Assembly (NCBI GenBank): GCA_029863705.1
Contig: JAOTUU010000008.1
Coordinates: forward strand, 1 to 40,822
Reading direction: 5' to 3'
Length of the DNA stretch: 40,822 nucleotides
Origin: Gammaproteobacteria bacterium
Lineage (GTDB): Bacteria; Pseudomonadota; Gammaproteobacteria; Steroidobacterales; Woeseiaceae
Below the pieces are notes generated by a model. It was not told where the DNA came from, ran no database searches, and was given only the letters and a program-made list of their open reading frames with translations. The translations under genes were made by a program, and so were the position numbers. Numbering within the stretch: the first letter of the stretch is position 1; each line of letters starts with the position of its first letter. This document shows, piece after piece, positions 25,580 to 34,252 of the stretch.

Positions 25580-25685
25580 CTCTCTGCCTGCGCCATATTC
25601 AGCAAGAACCGAGCCTGGGAGCCCTTCTGACAGGCCAGCAATTAACGCTCCAGCCCGCCGCGGCCGCCGTGATACGGCATTTTTG

Positions 25686-25700
25686 TGTCAGAATACGTGG
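25686..25700 (+). promoter_or_regulatory. Extended -10 box of the amidohydrolase gene (leaderless candidate)
   Basis: TG-T-CAGAAT (25686-25694) is followed by 6 nt and the GTG start at 25701. The stretch TTTTGTGTCARAATACGTSG is nearly identical to that before the LysR gene (22129-22148). No ribosome site is present, which fits a leaderless mRNA. Confidence 0.5.
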
Positions 25701-27143
25701 GTGAAGAAAACTCCGGGAATTGTTGCGCTTATTGCCGTCCTCGCCGCCCTGTTCGCTTGCACACCGCAAGAAGATGCAGGACCAACGGTAGCGGCCGGGC
25801 AATCCGCAAAGCAGATCGATTTGATCGTCAACGGCGACTACGTAATAACGATGGATGATGCGGCCACTGTCCATACAGGTGCCGCAGTTGCCATCGATCA
25901 AGGCGTTATCATCGCCGTCGGGCCGGCCGCAGAAATTGCCGCAAGCTACGACGCAAGCGAGGTCCTTGCTGGCCAGGATCGCATTGTCACGCCCGGACTG
26001 GTTAACGGCCACTCGCATGCAGCCATGACTTTGCTTCGTGGCGTCGCCGACGACCTCGCACTCATGGACTGGCTAACGAATTATATCTTCCCTGCCGAGG
26101 TGGAATTCGTTGATGCCGAGTTCGTCCGTATTGGCACCGAGCTGGCCTGCTGGGAAATGATCCGTGGCGGCACAACGACCTTCGTCGATATGTACTATTA
26201 CCCGGATACGATTGCCGACGTCGTCGACAAGTGTGGAATGCGCGCTTTGATTTCCACAACTGTTATCGACCAACGTAGCCCTGACGCCGAAAATGCGGCC
26301 GATTCAATTCGCAAAGGCAGCGGCTTTATCGAACGATGGCAGGACAGGAACAGTCGCATCTCGCCCATATTCGGGCCTCACGCAAATTACACCCTCGATG
26401 CAGATCAGTTACGCGCGACACATGAAGCAGCATTGGCACTCGGCGTCCCCATCAGTATTCACATGTCGGAATCGGCCTTCGAGGTGCAGTACAGCAAAGA
26501 CACATATGGCATGACCAGCATCGAGTTGTTCGAGTCAATCGGCTTCTTCGACGGACCAACAATAGGGGCGCATGTCGTTTGGCCGACCGAGGCCGAGATA
26601 CAGATTCTCGTCGACCGGCGAGTCGGCGTTATTCATAACCCAAGTTCGAACATGAAAATTGCGTCGGGCATTGCGCCTGTCGCCGACATGCTGGCCGCCG
26701 GCGTCCGCGTGGGTCTGGGCACGGATGGTGCGGCCAGTAATAACGATCTCGACATGTGGGAAGAGATGCGACTCGCGTCGTTCCTGCAGAAAGTTGAACA
26801 GATGAATCCTGAGGTTCTTCCAGCCGTCACCGTGTTTCGTATGGCTACAAGCGGTGGAGCCACCGCCATTGGACTCGGGGAATCTATCGGTTCGCTGGAG
26901 GTCGGCAAACGCGCCGATATTATCCAGGTCGCATTTGACGACGTTCATCATGTGCCAACTTACGATGTCATTTCTCACCTCGTTTATGTTTCAGACGAAC
27001 AGGATGTTGCATCGGTTGTCGTCGATGGTAAATTGTTGATGCGCGAAAAGGAGCTTCTGACCATCGATACAGCACGCGTAGCCGAAGAGGCCCGGGCTCT
27101 CGCCGCCAGAATTCAAAGTGCGTTGAAGGAGAGAAACCGCTAA
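25701..27143 (+). CDS. Lipoprotein amidohydrolase, MTA/SAH deaminase-like
   Basis: A 480-residue metal-dependent amidohydrolase of the methylthioadenosine/S-adenosylhomocysteine deaminase (MtaD/TrzN) group, expected to deaminate an adenosine-like purine. Marks are H104-x-H106 in VNGHSHAAM, RGVADDLALMDWL, RGGTTTFVDMYYYPD, GPHANYTLD, IHMSESAFEVQ (the Glu and His near the substrate), GAHVVWP and GTDGAASNNDLDMWEEM. Unlike cytoplasmic family members it begins with a lipoprotein signal peptide whose lipobox LFAC puts the lipidated Cys at residue 20, so it would act in the periplasm. GTG 25701 is chosen because it starts the signal peptide; a TTG at 25683 would only add residues ahead of it. The downstream membrane-protein gene starts within the TAATG of its stop. 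With the exported adenosine deaminase it gives two extracytoplasmic deaminases in this window. Confidence 0.87.
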   Translation: MKKTPGIVALIAVLAALFACTPQEDAGPTVAAGQSAKQIDLIVNGDYVITMDDAATVHTGAAVAIDQGVIIAVGPAAEIAASYDASEVLAGQDRIVTPGLVNGHSHAAMTLLRGVADDLALMDWLTNYIFPAEVEFVDAEFVRIGTELACWEMIRGGTTTFVDMYYYPDTIADVVDKCGMRALISTTVIDQRSPDAENAADSIRKGSGFIERWQDRNSRISPIFGPHANYTLDADQLRATHEAALALGVPISIHMSESAFEVQYSKDTYGMTSIELFESIGFFDGPTIGAHVVWPTEAEIQILVDRRVGVIHNPSSNMKIASGIAPVADMLAAGVRVGLGTDGAASNNDLDMWEEMRLASFLQKVEQMNPEVLPAVTVFRMATSGGATAIGLGESIGSLEVGKRADIIQVAFDDVHHVPTYDVISHLVYVSDEQDVASVVVDGKLLMREKELLTIDTARVAEEARALAARIQSALKERNR

Positions 27144-27574
27144 TGTTGCGTAACGTTGTGGCAACCGTTATCGGCGTCGTTACGGCGTTCGTTACGGTTA
27201 TGCTCGTCGACAAAATCGGGCACATGGTCTATCCCGCACCCGCAGGTCTCGACTTCACTGACCCGGACGCGATACGCCCTTACCTTGCTACACTGCCAAT
27301 TGGTGCATTTCTCTTTATCCTGGCATCGTCGGTGGTCGCTGCTTTTGACGGCACTCTCGTTGCCTGCTTGATCGGCGACGCGAGGGCGAGGATATTCGGT
27401 ATCGTGGTGGGCGGTTTCGTTTTTGCGGCATCTGTCGCTAATTTCATCGCCATTCCGCACCCGCTCTGGTTAGCGCTCGCGACACTCGCCGGAGTGGTCC
27501 TGAGCACCTTGCTGGCAATGCGCCTGGCAACTGCGATTCGCGGAACGGAAACCCGTGACGGCAATCCAGGATAG
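27143..27574 (+). CDS. Small four-helix membrane protein, function unknown
   Basis: A 143-residue inner-membrane protein with four hydrophobic segments at about residues 4-25, 50-72, 80-101 and 106-125. I do not recognise the family. The start is well supported: AAGGAG lies upstream and the ATG overlaps the previous stop codon in TAATG, so it is translated with the amidohydrolase. Its end overlaps the thioesterase gene by 20 nt. No catalytic motif is visible. Confidence 0.72.
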   Translation: MLRNVVATVIGVVTAFVTVMLVDKIGHMVYPAPAGLDFTDPDAIRPYLATLPIGAFLFILASSVVAAFDGTLVACLIGDARARIFGIVVGGFVFAASVANFIAIPHPLWLALATLAGVVLSTLLAMRLATAIRGTETRDGNPG

Positions 27575-28013
27575 CTTCAAGGACAATCATTGCTATGGCT
27601 GCGGTGCCGATAACCCGCTTGGCATGCAGATCAAAAGTCACTGGGATGGCGAGGTATCAACCTGCACGTATGTGCCGCGTCCTGAACAAAGTGCGGGGCC
27701 AACTCACCTGCTTTACGGCGGCGCAATAGCCAGCCTTATCGATTGTCACAGTGTTGGCACGGCCATCGCTAACTACTACGATCTGGAGAAGCGCGACGTT
27801 GGAACGGATCCGCAAATCTGGTGCGTAACCGGCCGACTTACCGTGAATTACCTGAAACCGACGCCGATAGATCAGCCCGTTGAACTGCGCGCAGTCGTTA
27901 CAGAGTGCACTGAGAAAAAGACCATTCTGGAATGCAGCGTCAGTTCAGGCGGTGAAGTCACCGCCCAAGGCGAAGTCATTGCCATACGAGTCCCCTACTC
28001 CTGGCGAGAGTAG
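27555..28013 (+). CDS. PaaI-family hotdog thioesterase
   Basis: A cytoplasmic hotdog-fold protein of 152 residues, predicted to hydrolyse an acyl-CoA thioester. The central helix reads HLLYGGAIASLIDCHSVGTA, the family's HGG-x-x-x-x-x-x-D pattern with Tyr-Gly-Gly, and TGRLTVNYLKPTP is the typical following strand. An N-terminal CYGCG motif (NHCYGCGADNPLG) is seen in a PaaI subgroup. GTG 27555 is used; the gene overlaps the membrane-protein gene by 20 nt. The physiological thioester is unknown. It is convergent with deoB, with 12 nt between the stops and no visible terminator. Confidence 0.8.
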   Translation: MTAIQDSFKDNHCYGCGADNPLGMQIKSHWDGEVSTCTYVPRPEQSAGPTHLLYGGAIASLIDCHSVGTAIANYYDLEKRDVGTDPQIWCVTGRLTVNYLKPTPIDQPVELRAVVTECTEKKTILECSVSSGGEVTAQGEVIAIRVPYSWRE

Positions 28014-28025
28014 GCAGAAACAAAA

Positions 28026-29225
28026 CTAAAGAAAACTCGTGCCGTAGTCCGTTGGCGGCAGGTCAAAAAACGTCGCAATGCTTTGACCAATATCGGCAAA
28101 GGTCTCACGCTTGCCCAGGGCACCGGCTGTAACGCCCGCGCCATACGCCAACACAGGGATGTGCTCACGCGTGTGGTCGGAGCCGGGCCATGTCGGGTCG
28201 CAGCCATGGTCTGCACAAAGGAACAGCACATCATCGTCCTGCATGATGTCCAGCAACTCCGGGAGACGTTGATCGAGGTATTCGAGCGCTGTCGCATAGC
28301 CTTCTGCATCGCGCCTGTGGCCGAATAGCATGTCGAAGTCGACGAGGTTGGTAAATATGATGGTGCGATCGCCGGCTTCACGCATCGCATCCAGCGTCGC
28401 ATCAAAGAGCGCCGCATTGCCCGTCGCTTTGATCTTCTTCGTAATGCCCCGGTTCGCGTAGATATCGGCGATCTTGCCAACACTCACGACATCGCCCCCG
28501 CTGGCTACCAGCTTGTCGAGCACGGTGTCCGCGTGGGGGGGCGTCGTTAGATCACGGCGATTGCCCGTACGCACATAGGTATCGGGCCCATCGCCAACGA
28601 ACGGACGCGCTATCACTCGACCGATGTTGTAGTCATCCACCAGCTCTCTGGCGATGTCGCATAGATCATAAAGGCGTTGCAGGCCGAATGACTCTTCATG
28701 GCACGCGATCTGGAATACGCTGTCAGCTGACGTATAAAAAATCGGCTTACCAGATGCCACGTGCTCATCACCAAGCTGCTGAATGATGGTTGTTCCGGAC
28801 GAATGGCAGTTGCCGAGGTAGCCCGGCAAATCTGCACGTATTACTAATTTATCGAGCAACTCCTGCGGAAATGTATTGGTCTTGCCGGTGAAGTAGCCCC
28901 AATCGAATAGCACGGGGAGGCCTGCGATCTCCCAGTGACCACTGGGCGTATCCTTGCCACTCGAAAGTTCTTCGGCGAAACCGTAGGCGCCGGTAATCTC
29001 AACGTCGGTATCCACACCTGCGGGAAATTCACCGGCGCTATCGCGGCCAGCATGGAACAAGCCGAGTTTCGCGAGATTCGGCAAACGCAGCGGCCCGGCT
29101 GAAGAAGCTGCACGCCGCTCCGCGATGTGACCCATTGTGTTCGAACCAACATCACCGAATCGCTCGGCATCAGCCGTCGCGCCTATGCCAAAGGAATCGA
29201 GTACCAGAATTATTGCTCTGCTCAT
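28026..29225 (-). CDS. deoB: Phosphopentomutase
   Basis: Converts ribose-1-phosphate or deoxyribose-1-phosphate to the 5-phosphates, joining nucleoside phosphorolysis to central metabolism. The 399 residues match the usual length (E. coli 407). Metal site D10 lies in [10 protein letters not shown]. The phosphorylated Thr is T93 in [10 protein letters not shown], and the C-terminal metal ligands lie in [12 protein letters not shown] and [26 protein letters not shown] is also highly conserved. The ATG at 29225 has no ribosome site but has an extended -10 box 6 nt upstream. It stands alone, without deoA, deoC or deoD beside it; the phosphorylase at 14395-15318 would supply its substrate. A cytochrome oxidase terminator separates it from the cox genes. 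Confidence 0.96.
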   Translation of the reverse strand: MSRAIILVLDSFGIGATADAERFGDVGSNTMGHIAERRAASSAGPLRLPNLAKLGLFHAGRDSAGEFPAGVDTDVEITGAYGFAEELSSGKDTPSGHWEIAGLPVLFDWGYFTGKTNTFPQELLDKLVIRADLPGYLGNCHSSGTTIIQQLGDEHVASGKPIFYTSADSVFQIACHEESFGLQRLYDLCDIARELVDDYNIGRVIARPFVGDGPDTYVRTGNRRDLTTPPHADTVLDKLVASGGDVVSVGKIADIYANRGITKKIKATGNAALFDATLDAMREAGDRTIIFTNLVDFDMLFGHRRDAEGYATALEYLDQRLPELLDIMQDDDVLFLCADHGCDPTWPGSDHTREHIPVLAYGAGVTAGALGKRETFADIGQSIATFFDLPPTDYGTSFL

Positions 29226-29240
29226 TGCTCTACTCTAACA
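29226..29240 (-). promoter_or_regulatory. Extended -10 box of deoB (leaderless candidate)
   Basis: On the minus strand, TG-T-TAGAGT (29240-29232) is followed by 6 nt and then the deoB ATG. The geometry is identical to that before the LysR and amidohydrolase genes. Confidence 0.45.
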
Positions 29241-29267
29241 AATTAAAAGGCCCGGTTACCCGGGCCT
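29241..29267 (-). terminator. Intrinsic terminator of the cytochrome oxidase operon
   Basis: On the minus strand, AGGCCCGG / CCGGGCCT form an 8-bp stem with a 4-nt loop, followed by TTTTAATTT. It lies 25 nt after the stop of the subunit IV gene. Confidence 0.8.
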
Positions 29268-29292
29268 CGACTGTTCGATCTTTGTGACCCTG

Positions 29293-29640
29293 CTAATGGT
29301 GCGGCGTCTCGACTTCAAGCTCGCTTTCGCCGTAGACCTCAAAGCGCGTTTCCTCAATGTATTCGCCTTCCAGGGCCATCAGCCAAATAAGCACGAGGAT
29401 CGCGACCGGCGGGCCCAGAATCGCCAGCTTCAAAGCAGGCCTTTCCCATTTCATGTGCATGAAGATCGCGAGGATGAAGCCAGCCTTCAGGAACATGAAC
29501 AGCAGGATCAACCCCCAGCGAAGATTGCCCTGAAAATTCATGTAGTCGACCATATAGGAAAAGAAACTGAGTACAAACAGCAGCCCCCAAATCCAGAAGT
29601 AGACACTGAGTGGGTGTTGTTGGCCTTCTTCACTTGCCAT
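29293..29640 (-). CDS. Cytochrome c oxidase subunit IV (prokaryotic type)
   Basis: A small inner-membrane subunit of 115 residues with three hydrophobic helices (about 12-32, 41-62 and 70-90). LKAGFILAIFMHMKWERP is the conserved core of prokaryotic COX4 proteins. It is the last gene of the oxidase operon and probably stabilises the complex rather than taking part in electron transfer. AGGAG lies 9 nt before the ATG. A terminator follows directly. Confidence 0.88.
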   Translation of the reverse strand: MASEEGQQHPLSVYFWIWGLLFVLSFFSYMVDYMNFQGNLRWGLILLFMFLKAGFILAIFMHMKWERPALKLAILGPPVAILVLIWLMALEGEYIEETRFEVYGESELEVETPHH

Positions 29641-29661
29641 GCTTACGGCTCCTGATTTCTC

Positions 29662-30333
29662 TTACCAGAGATAGAAAAACGCGAAAATGAATACCCAGAC
29701 GAGGTCAACGAAATGCCAGTAAAGACCGGTGATCTCGACGATTTCGTAGTTACCGCCCCGCCGCTCATAGAAACCATTGCGTACACGGTTCGCTACGACG
29801 AGCAAATAGATGACGCCCGCCGACACGTGCAGTCCGTGGAAGCCGGTGATCATGAAGAAGCTGGCCCCAAACTGCGGCGCACCGAACGGATTCCCCCACG
29901 GCCTGACGCCTTCCATTATCAACTTGGTCCACTCGAAGGCCTGCATGCCGACGAATGATGCGCCGAGCAATGCTGTTGCAACCATGAGCCAAAATGTTTT
30001 GTTCCGGTCCTTGCGATAGCCCATGTTGACGGCCATCGCCATCGTGCCCGATGACGTAATAAGGATGAACGTCATGATGGCGATAAGGATCAGCGGAATC
30101 GGGTCGCCACCAAATGACAGGGCAAAGACTTCACTCGGGATCGGCCACGGATCGGTCGTTGATATACGAACCGACATATAGCCCACAAGGAAGCAACTGA
30201 AAATGAATGTGTCACTCAGCAGGAATATCCACATCATTGCCTTGCCCCACGGGACACCAAACACCTGCTTGTCCCTGGAGAAGTCGTTGACGATGGTATT
30301 CGCGTCGCCTGCTTCCACTATCGCTTCTGACAT
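29662..30333 (-). CDS. Cytochrome c oxidase subunit III family protein
   Basis: Inner-membrane protein of 223 residues with five or more helices. The subunit III signatures are WIFLLSDTFIFSCFLVGYMS, AFEWTKL and F-H-G-L-H-V-S-A-G-V-I-Y, and the C-terminal GLYWHFVDLVWVFIFAFFYLW is nearly universal in the family. The ATG at 30333 is chosen; an in-frame TTG at 30345 is less likely. This is one of two subunit III-like genes side by side. It is the more typical of the two and is followed 21 nt later by the subunit IV gene. Confidence 0.92.
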   Translation of the reverse strand: MSEAIVEAGDANTIVNDFSRDKQVFGVPWGKAMMWIFLLSDTFIFSCFLVGYMSVRISTTDPWPIPSEVFALSFGGDPIPLILIAIMTFILITSSGTMAMAVNMGYRKDRNKTFWLMVATALLGASFVGMQAFEWTKLIMEGVRPWGNPFGAPQFGASFFMITGFHGLHVSAGVIYLLVVANRVRNGFYERRGGNYEIVEITGLYWHFVDLVWVFIFAFFYLW

Positions 30334-30361
30334 AGATAACCCCAAATCAAATCGACAGAAC

Positions 30362-31024
30362 TCAAGTCGATATCATCAAACCAAACAAGACGAGCCATAC
30401 GAGCAACAGGAAATGCCAGTAGATCGTGCAAAGTTCGACGCTTTGCCTGACAGCGTCTTCGTCGCTACCACCCATCGCTTTTATCGTCGCACGTGCCCAG
30501 ACATACAAACCACCCAAAATGTGAAGGCCGTGCAAGCCAGTTAACAAATAAAAGAATGCGTCTGACGGGTTGCTCGTCAGGTAATGCCCCGAAGCGCTCA
30601 ATTGCTGCCAGGCAATCAGTTGCCCCACCAGAAATGCGATTGTCAGGAACCCTGTCAGCAAAAGGCCCGGTAACAGTGACGACGCATCACGCCGCATGGC
30701 TATGTTGCGGGTCCACTGCAAAGTAGCACTGGCCAGCACAAGCACGCCTGTGTTTACCCAGAGTAAAGCGGGCTCGGTTAGCGGCACCCAATCGCCCAAA
30801 TCCATGCGCAACGAATACGCGCTGAGAATGAGCGCGAAGAACGATGTGATTACCGCAAGCAGCGTCGTTAACGCGACCAATTTCGGCCCTGCGTTAAAGG
30901 GTGCCTGGTGAGCGGATTCCGGTGCCACCTCTGCTATCCAGGGCTGCGTATTGAAGGACTGCCGAAGTATCCACCCCAACAGCGCAGCGAGCATTGTCGC
31001 CAATACGATGAGACCGATTTCCAC
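30362..31024 (-). CDS. Second, diverged cytochrome c oxidase subunit III-like protein
   Basis: A 220-residue membrane protein with about five to six helices. The C-terminal half retains subunit III features: FYLLTGLHGLHILGG matches the F-H-G-L-H motif, and LCTIYWHFLLLVWLVLFGLM matches the conserved final helix. The N-terminal half is poorly conserved. The GTG start overlaps the subunit I stop by 1 nt (TAGTG), giving tight coupling. Some alternative oxidase clusters carry two subunit III genes (rhizobial coxMNOP, from memory), and this arrangement resembles those. Confidence 0.85.
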   Translation of the reverse strand: MEIGLIVLATMLAALLGWILRQSFNTQPWIAEVAPESAHQAPFNAGPKLVALTTLLAVITSFFALILSAYSLRMDLGDWVPLTEPALLWVNTGVLVLASATLQWTRNIAMRRDASSLLPGLLLTGFLTIAFLVGQLIAWQQLSASGHYLTSNPSDAFFYLLTGLHGLHILGGLYVWARATIKAMGGSDEDAVRQSVELCTIYWHFLLLVWLVLFGLMIST

Positions 31025-32787
31025 TAGTGATCTGCTCCGTGATCACGCCCGACCGGCGCGACGTCGGCCGGCACGTTCTGTGGAATGAAGTCATCGGCAT
31101 ATCCCGGCACGCTATAGTCATACGCCCAGCGATGACAGGTTGGCAACTCATGGCCCCAGTTGCCATGTTTCGGCGGATTGTCCGGTGTCTGCCATTCCAG
31201 CGTGGTGGCATCCCAGGGGTTCGGATCGGCCTTTGGCCCTCTTTTCAGGCTCCAGATCACATTTACAAAGAACAGTATCTGCGCGGCTGCCACAAACAGC
31301 GCCGAGATGGTAATTGCGGCGTTGAGGTCTTGAGCAGAGGCAGGCAGGAAGTCGGTATTGCCCATAGCGAAGTAGCGTCGCGGCACGCCCTGGAAGCCCA
31401 GGTAGTGCATCGGCAGATAAATCGCGTAGGTGCCGAGGAATGTCATCCAGAAATGCCACTTGCCGAGCGCCTTGTTATACATCCTGCCTGTGATTTTTGG
31501 CCACCAGTGATAGATAGCGCCAAATACGACGAGGATCGGCGATACACCCATGACCATGTGGAAATGAGCAACAACGAAATAGGTATCGGATAGCGGCAAA
31601 TCGATCGTGACGTTGCCGAGGAACAGCCCGGTCAAGCCACCGTGGAGGAAGGTGAAGATGAAACCAATCGAGAACAGCATCGGTACCCTGAGATGGATAT
31701 TGCCCTCCCATAGTGTCAACACCCAGTTATAAACCTTGATTGCCGTAGGCACCGCGATGATCAGCGTCGTCGTTGCGAAGAAGAAACCGAAGTACGGATT
31801 CATGCCGCTGACGTACATATGGTGTGCCCAGACGATGAAGCTCAGGCCGCCGATGGCGATAATGGCCCAGACCATCATCCGGTAACCGAAGATGTTCTTG
31901 CGTGCATGCGTGCTTAGAAGGTCCGACACAATGCCGAAGGCCGGCAGCGCAACGATGTAAACCTCCGGGTGACCGAAGAACCAAAACAGATGCTGGAACA
32001 GGATCGGACTGCCGCCCGAGTAACCGGGATCCACACCTGCCGAGCTGATCGCGGGCATAAAGAAGCTCGTGTGCAGTGTTTTGTCGAACAGCATCATGAT
32101 GGCGCTAACGAGCAATGCGGGAAACGCGAGCAGACCCAGAATCGTTGCTATAAATATGCCCCACACCGACAACGGCATACGCATCAATGTCATACCGCGA
32201 CAGCGAGCCTGTAAGACAGTCGTAATGTAGTTAAGACCGCCCATCGTAAACGCGACGATAAATACACCCAGCGAAGCAAGCATCAATACGATGCCCCACT
32301 CCGTGCCCGGCGTTCCGGGCATAATTGCTTGTGGTGGATACAGCGTCCAACCCGCCCCCGTCGCGCCACCGGGCACGAAGAAGCTAATGAGCAAAATAAT
32401 AACGGACAGCAAATACACCCAGTAGCTGAGCATATTCAGATACGGGAACACCATGTCTCGAGAGCCGACCATGAGTGGGATCAGGTAATTACCGAAGCCA
32501 CCGAGAAATAGCGCCGTCAGCAGGTAGATCACCATGATCATGCCGTGCATCGTGACAAACTGGTAATAGTTCTCGGGGTTGATGAATGAAAACGAGTCGG
32601 GGAAGCCCAGTTGCAGGCGCATCATCGCCGACAGACACAAAGCGATTACGCCGACGAAGATCGCCGTACAACCGTACTGGATTGCGATGACCTTGTGGTC
32701 CTGGCTCCAGACATACTTGCTAATGAACGTTTGCGGATCGTGATGCTCGATTTCGTGGTCACGATCGGCGATTGCAACGTATCCCAT
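31024..32787 (-). CDS. coxA: Cytochrome c oxidase subunit I (aa3 type)
   Basis: Catalytic subunit of 587 residues holding haem a and the haem-copper centre where oxygen is reduced. Haem and copper ligands are visible: TMHG (haem a His), WFFGHPEVY (CuB His with the cross-linked Tyr and the proton-channel Glu), IVWAHHMYVSG (two CuB His) and AHFHMVMG (both remaining haem His). GNYLIPLMVGSRDMVFP keeps the D-channel Asp, so it belongs to the A1 haem-copper group. The C-terminal extension is Pro/His/Asp-rich. AGGAT lies upstream of the ATG. It is the second gene of the operon, 9 nt after subunit II and overlapping the second subunit III gene. Confidence 0.96.
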   Translation of the reverse strand: MGYVAIADRDHEIEHHDPQTFISKYVWSQDHKVIAIQYGCTAIFVGVIALCLSAMMRLQLGFPDSFSFINPENYYQFVTMHGMIMVIYLLTALFLGGFGNYLIPLMVGSRDMVFPYLNMLSYWVYLLSVIILLISFFVPGGATGAGWTLYPPQAIMPGTPGTEWGIVLMLASLGVFIVAFTMGGLNYITTVLQARCRGMTLMRMPLSVWGIFIATILGLLAFPALLVSAIMMLFDKTLHTSFFMPAISSAGVDPGYSGGSPILFQHLFWFFGHPEVYIVALPAFGIVSDLLSTHARKNIFGYRMMVWAIIAIGGLSFIVWAHHMYVSGMNPYFGFFFATTTLIIAVPTAIKVYNWVLTLWEGNIHLRVPMLFSIGFIFTFLHGGLTGLFLGNVTIDLPLSDTYFVVAHFHMVMGVSPILVVFGAIYHWWPKITGRMYNKALGKWHFWMTFLGTYAIYLPMHYLGFQGVPRRYFAMGNTDFLPASAQDLNAAITISALFVAAAQILFFVNVIWSLKRGPKADPNPWDATTLEWQTPDNPPKHGNWGHELPTCHRWAYDYSVPGYADDFIPQNVPADVAPVGRDHGADH

Positions 32788-32796
32788 GCGGCTATC

Positions 32797-34152
32797 CTAT
32801 TTGAGCGTGTTGATGTAAGCGACGAGATCATTGATAGCTTGTTCGTCGCGGGCGACGCCGGCCATCAATCCCATTTGAAATCCGTAATAGTCCGACAAAT
32901 GCGAACCGCGAATTCCATCCCTGAAGTTTTCAAGCTGTCGGGCGAGGTACCAATCTGACATTCCGGCCGCCCGAGGCGCGTTCATTGCCTGAATCCCCTG
33001 CCCGTCCGCACCGTGACAATAGGAGCAGACCCGGTAGAGCTTCTCGCCGTTGCTGACATCGCCGGCAACGGTTGACGGTGCCGGGTTATCTGGCAATGTC
33101 TGAATGTGCGCAATGACGTTATCGATAGCCGCGTCATTGGCCAATGTGGCAGCCATTGGCGCCATTTGCCTGCCAAACACGTCGTCAGCATGGGCGCCGC
33201 GAGCACCGCTCTTGTAATTTTGTAGCTGACGCTTCAGATACCAGGCGCTCTGGCCTGCAATCTTGGGTGCATTCAATGCCGCCATACCCTCGCCCTGCTG
33301 GCCATGGCACGCAGCGCATACGATGAACTGCGCCGAACCAACCTGGGCATTGCCAGCGACCTTCATGCTGTTTTGTGCCCATGTGGATTGCTTCGCTATC
33401 CAGCTCGCATACTCCTCCGGCTTATCAACTACGACGGCACCACGCATAGTGTGATGGGCAATCCCACAGAGCTCCTCACACAGGATCTCGAAGCGACCGA
33501 GTTTCGTCGGCGTCAGCCAGAGAAACGTTTCCATACCTGGAACGAGATCCATCTTGACGCGAAATTGCGCCACGGCAAAATCGTGTAAGACGTCCTTGGA
33601 ACGCAATAGAAATTTGACGGGTTGATCAATCGGAATATGCGCTTCGGGGCTATAGACGAGAATGTCGTCCTGACCATTGGGATCATCCGGATCCATGCCA
33701 AATGGATTGTCGTCAGTAATGCGCTCGGCATCGACTTCACCGAACTTGCCATCGTCGCCCGGATAACGAAACGTCCAATGCCATTGCTGACCAACGGCCT
33801 CAACCTCGATGGCATCTTCGGGAACGTTGACGAAACTTGCCCAGACGAATAGCCCCGGCGCCAACATGGCCGCAACACCGACTGCGGTTAACGCAGTCAG
33901 CCACGTTTCCAGCTTTTTGTTCTCCGGCTCATACGTCGCACGAGCACCTTTCTTGAACCGGAATTTGATAACGCAGTAAGCCAGGAACAGGTTCACCAGG
34001 ACAAAAACGGTGCCGGTTACCCAAAACGTGACGTCGATCGTAAAATCGATCAGGCCCCAGTTGGAAGCCAACTCGGTAAACGTCCAGGGACTAACAAGGT
34101 GAAAAACAACGGAACCGACAACGAGCAGAATCAGGACAACAGCTAAAGGCAT
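32797..34152 (-). CDS. coxB: Cytochrome c oxidase subunit II with two fused haem c domains
   Basis: A 451-residue fusion. The N-terminal part has hydrophobic helices at about 3-20, 42-64 and 87-108. The periplasmic cupredoxin domain carries the CuA site H190, C225-E-E-L-C229, H233 and M236. Two tandem class I cytochrome c domains follow, with haem sites C279-A-A-C282-H283 and C376-S-Y-C379-H380 and candidate Met ligands near M330/M333 and M427/M430. The two haem domains are similar to each other (APKIAGQSAWYLKRQL versus APRAAGMSDWYLARQL), so they arose by internal duplication. Most caa3-type subunits have one haem c, so electrons here may pass along two haems to CuA. It is the first gene of the oxidase operon and is preceded by the sigma/anti-sigma pair. 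Confidence 0.95.
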   Translation of the reverse strand: MPLAVVLILLVVGSVVFHLVSPWTFTELASNWGLIDFTIDVTFWVTGTVFVLVNLFLAYCVIKFRFKKGARATYEPENKKLETWLTALTAVGVAAMLAPGLFVWASFVNVPEDAIEVEAVGQQWHWTFRYPGDDGKFGEVDAERITDDNPFGMDPDDPNGQDDILVYSPEAHIPIDQPVKFLLRSKDVLHDFAVAQFRVKMDLVPGMETFLWLTPTKLGRFEILCEELCGIAHHTMRGAVVVDKPEEYASWIAKQSTWAQNSMKVAGNAQVGSAQFIVCAACHGQQGEGMAALNAPKIAGQSAWYLKRQLQNYKSGARGAHADDVFGRQMAPMAATLANDAAIDNVIAHIQTLPDNPAPSTVAGDVSNGEKLYRVCSYCHGADGQGIQAMNAPRAAGMSDWYLARQLENFRDGIRGSHLSDYYGFQMGLMAGVARDEQAINDLVAYINTLK

Positions 34153-34220
34153 ACTTCAAGCATCCTATTGTTGGCTAACGCGAATTTTGTCGCCGGCAAC
34201 AGAGGAGCCGATGCCAGTCT

Positions 34221-34252
34221 TTTTAGTACGTATAAACCGAAATATACTAAAA
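34221..34252. repeat. AT-rich inverted repeat between the anti-sigma gene and coxB
   Basis: TTTTAGTA (34221-34228) and TACTAAAA (34245-34252) form a perfect 8-bp inverted repeat around a 16-nt centre that itself contains TATA on both sides. It overlaps the last codons of the anti-sigma gene and lies 69 nt before coxB. It could be a weak terminator or a regulator site for the oxidase operon. Confidence 0.4.

Noticed and set aside
34221-34252. AT-rich inverted repeat as a definite terminator of the anti-sigma gene
   Set aside because: The stem is only A-T rich and the T-run is short on either strand, so it is listed as a repeat and not as a terminator.
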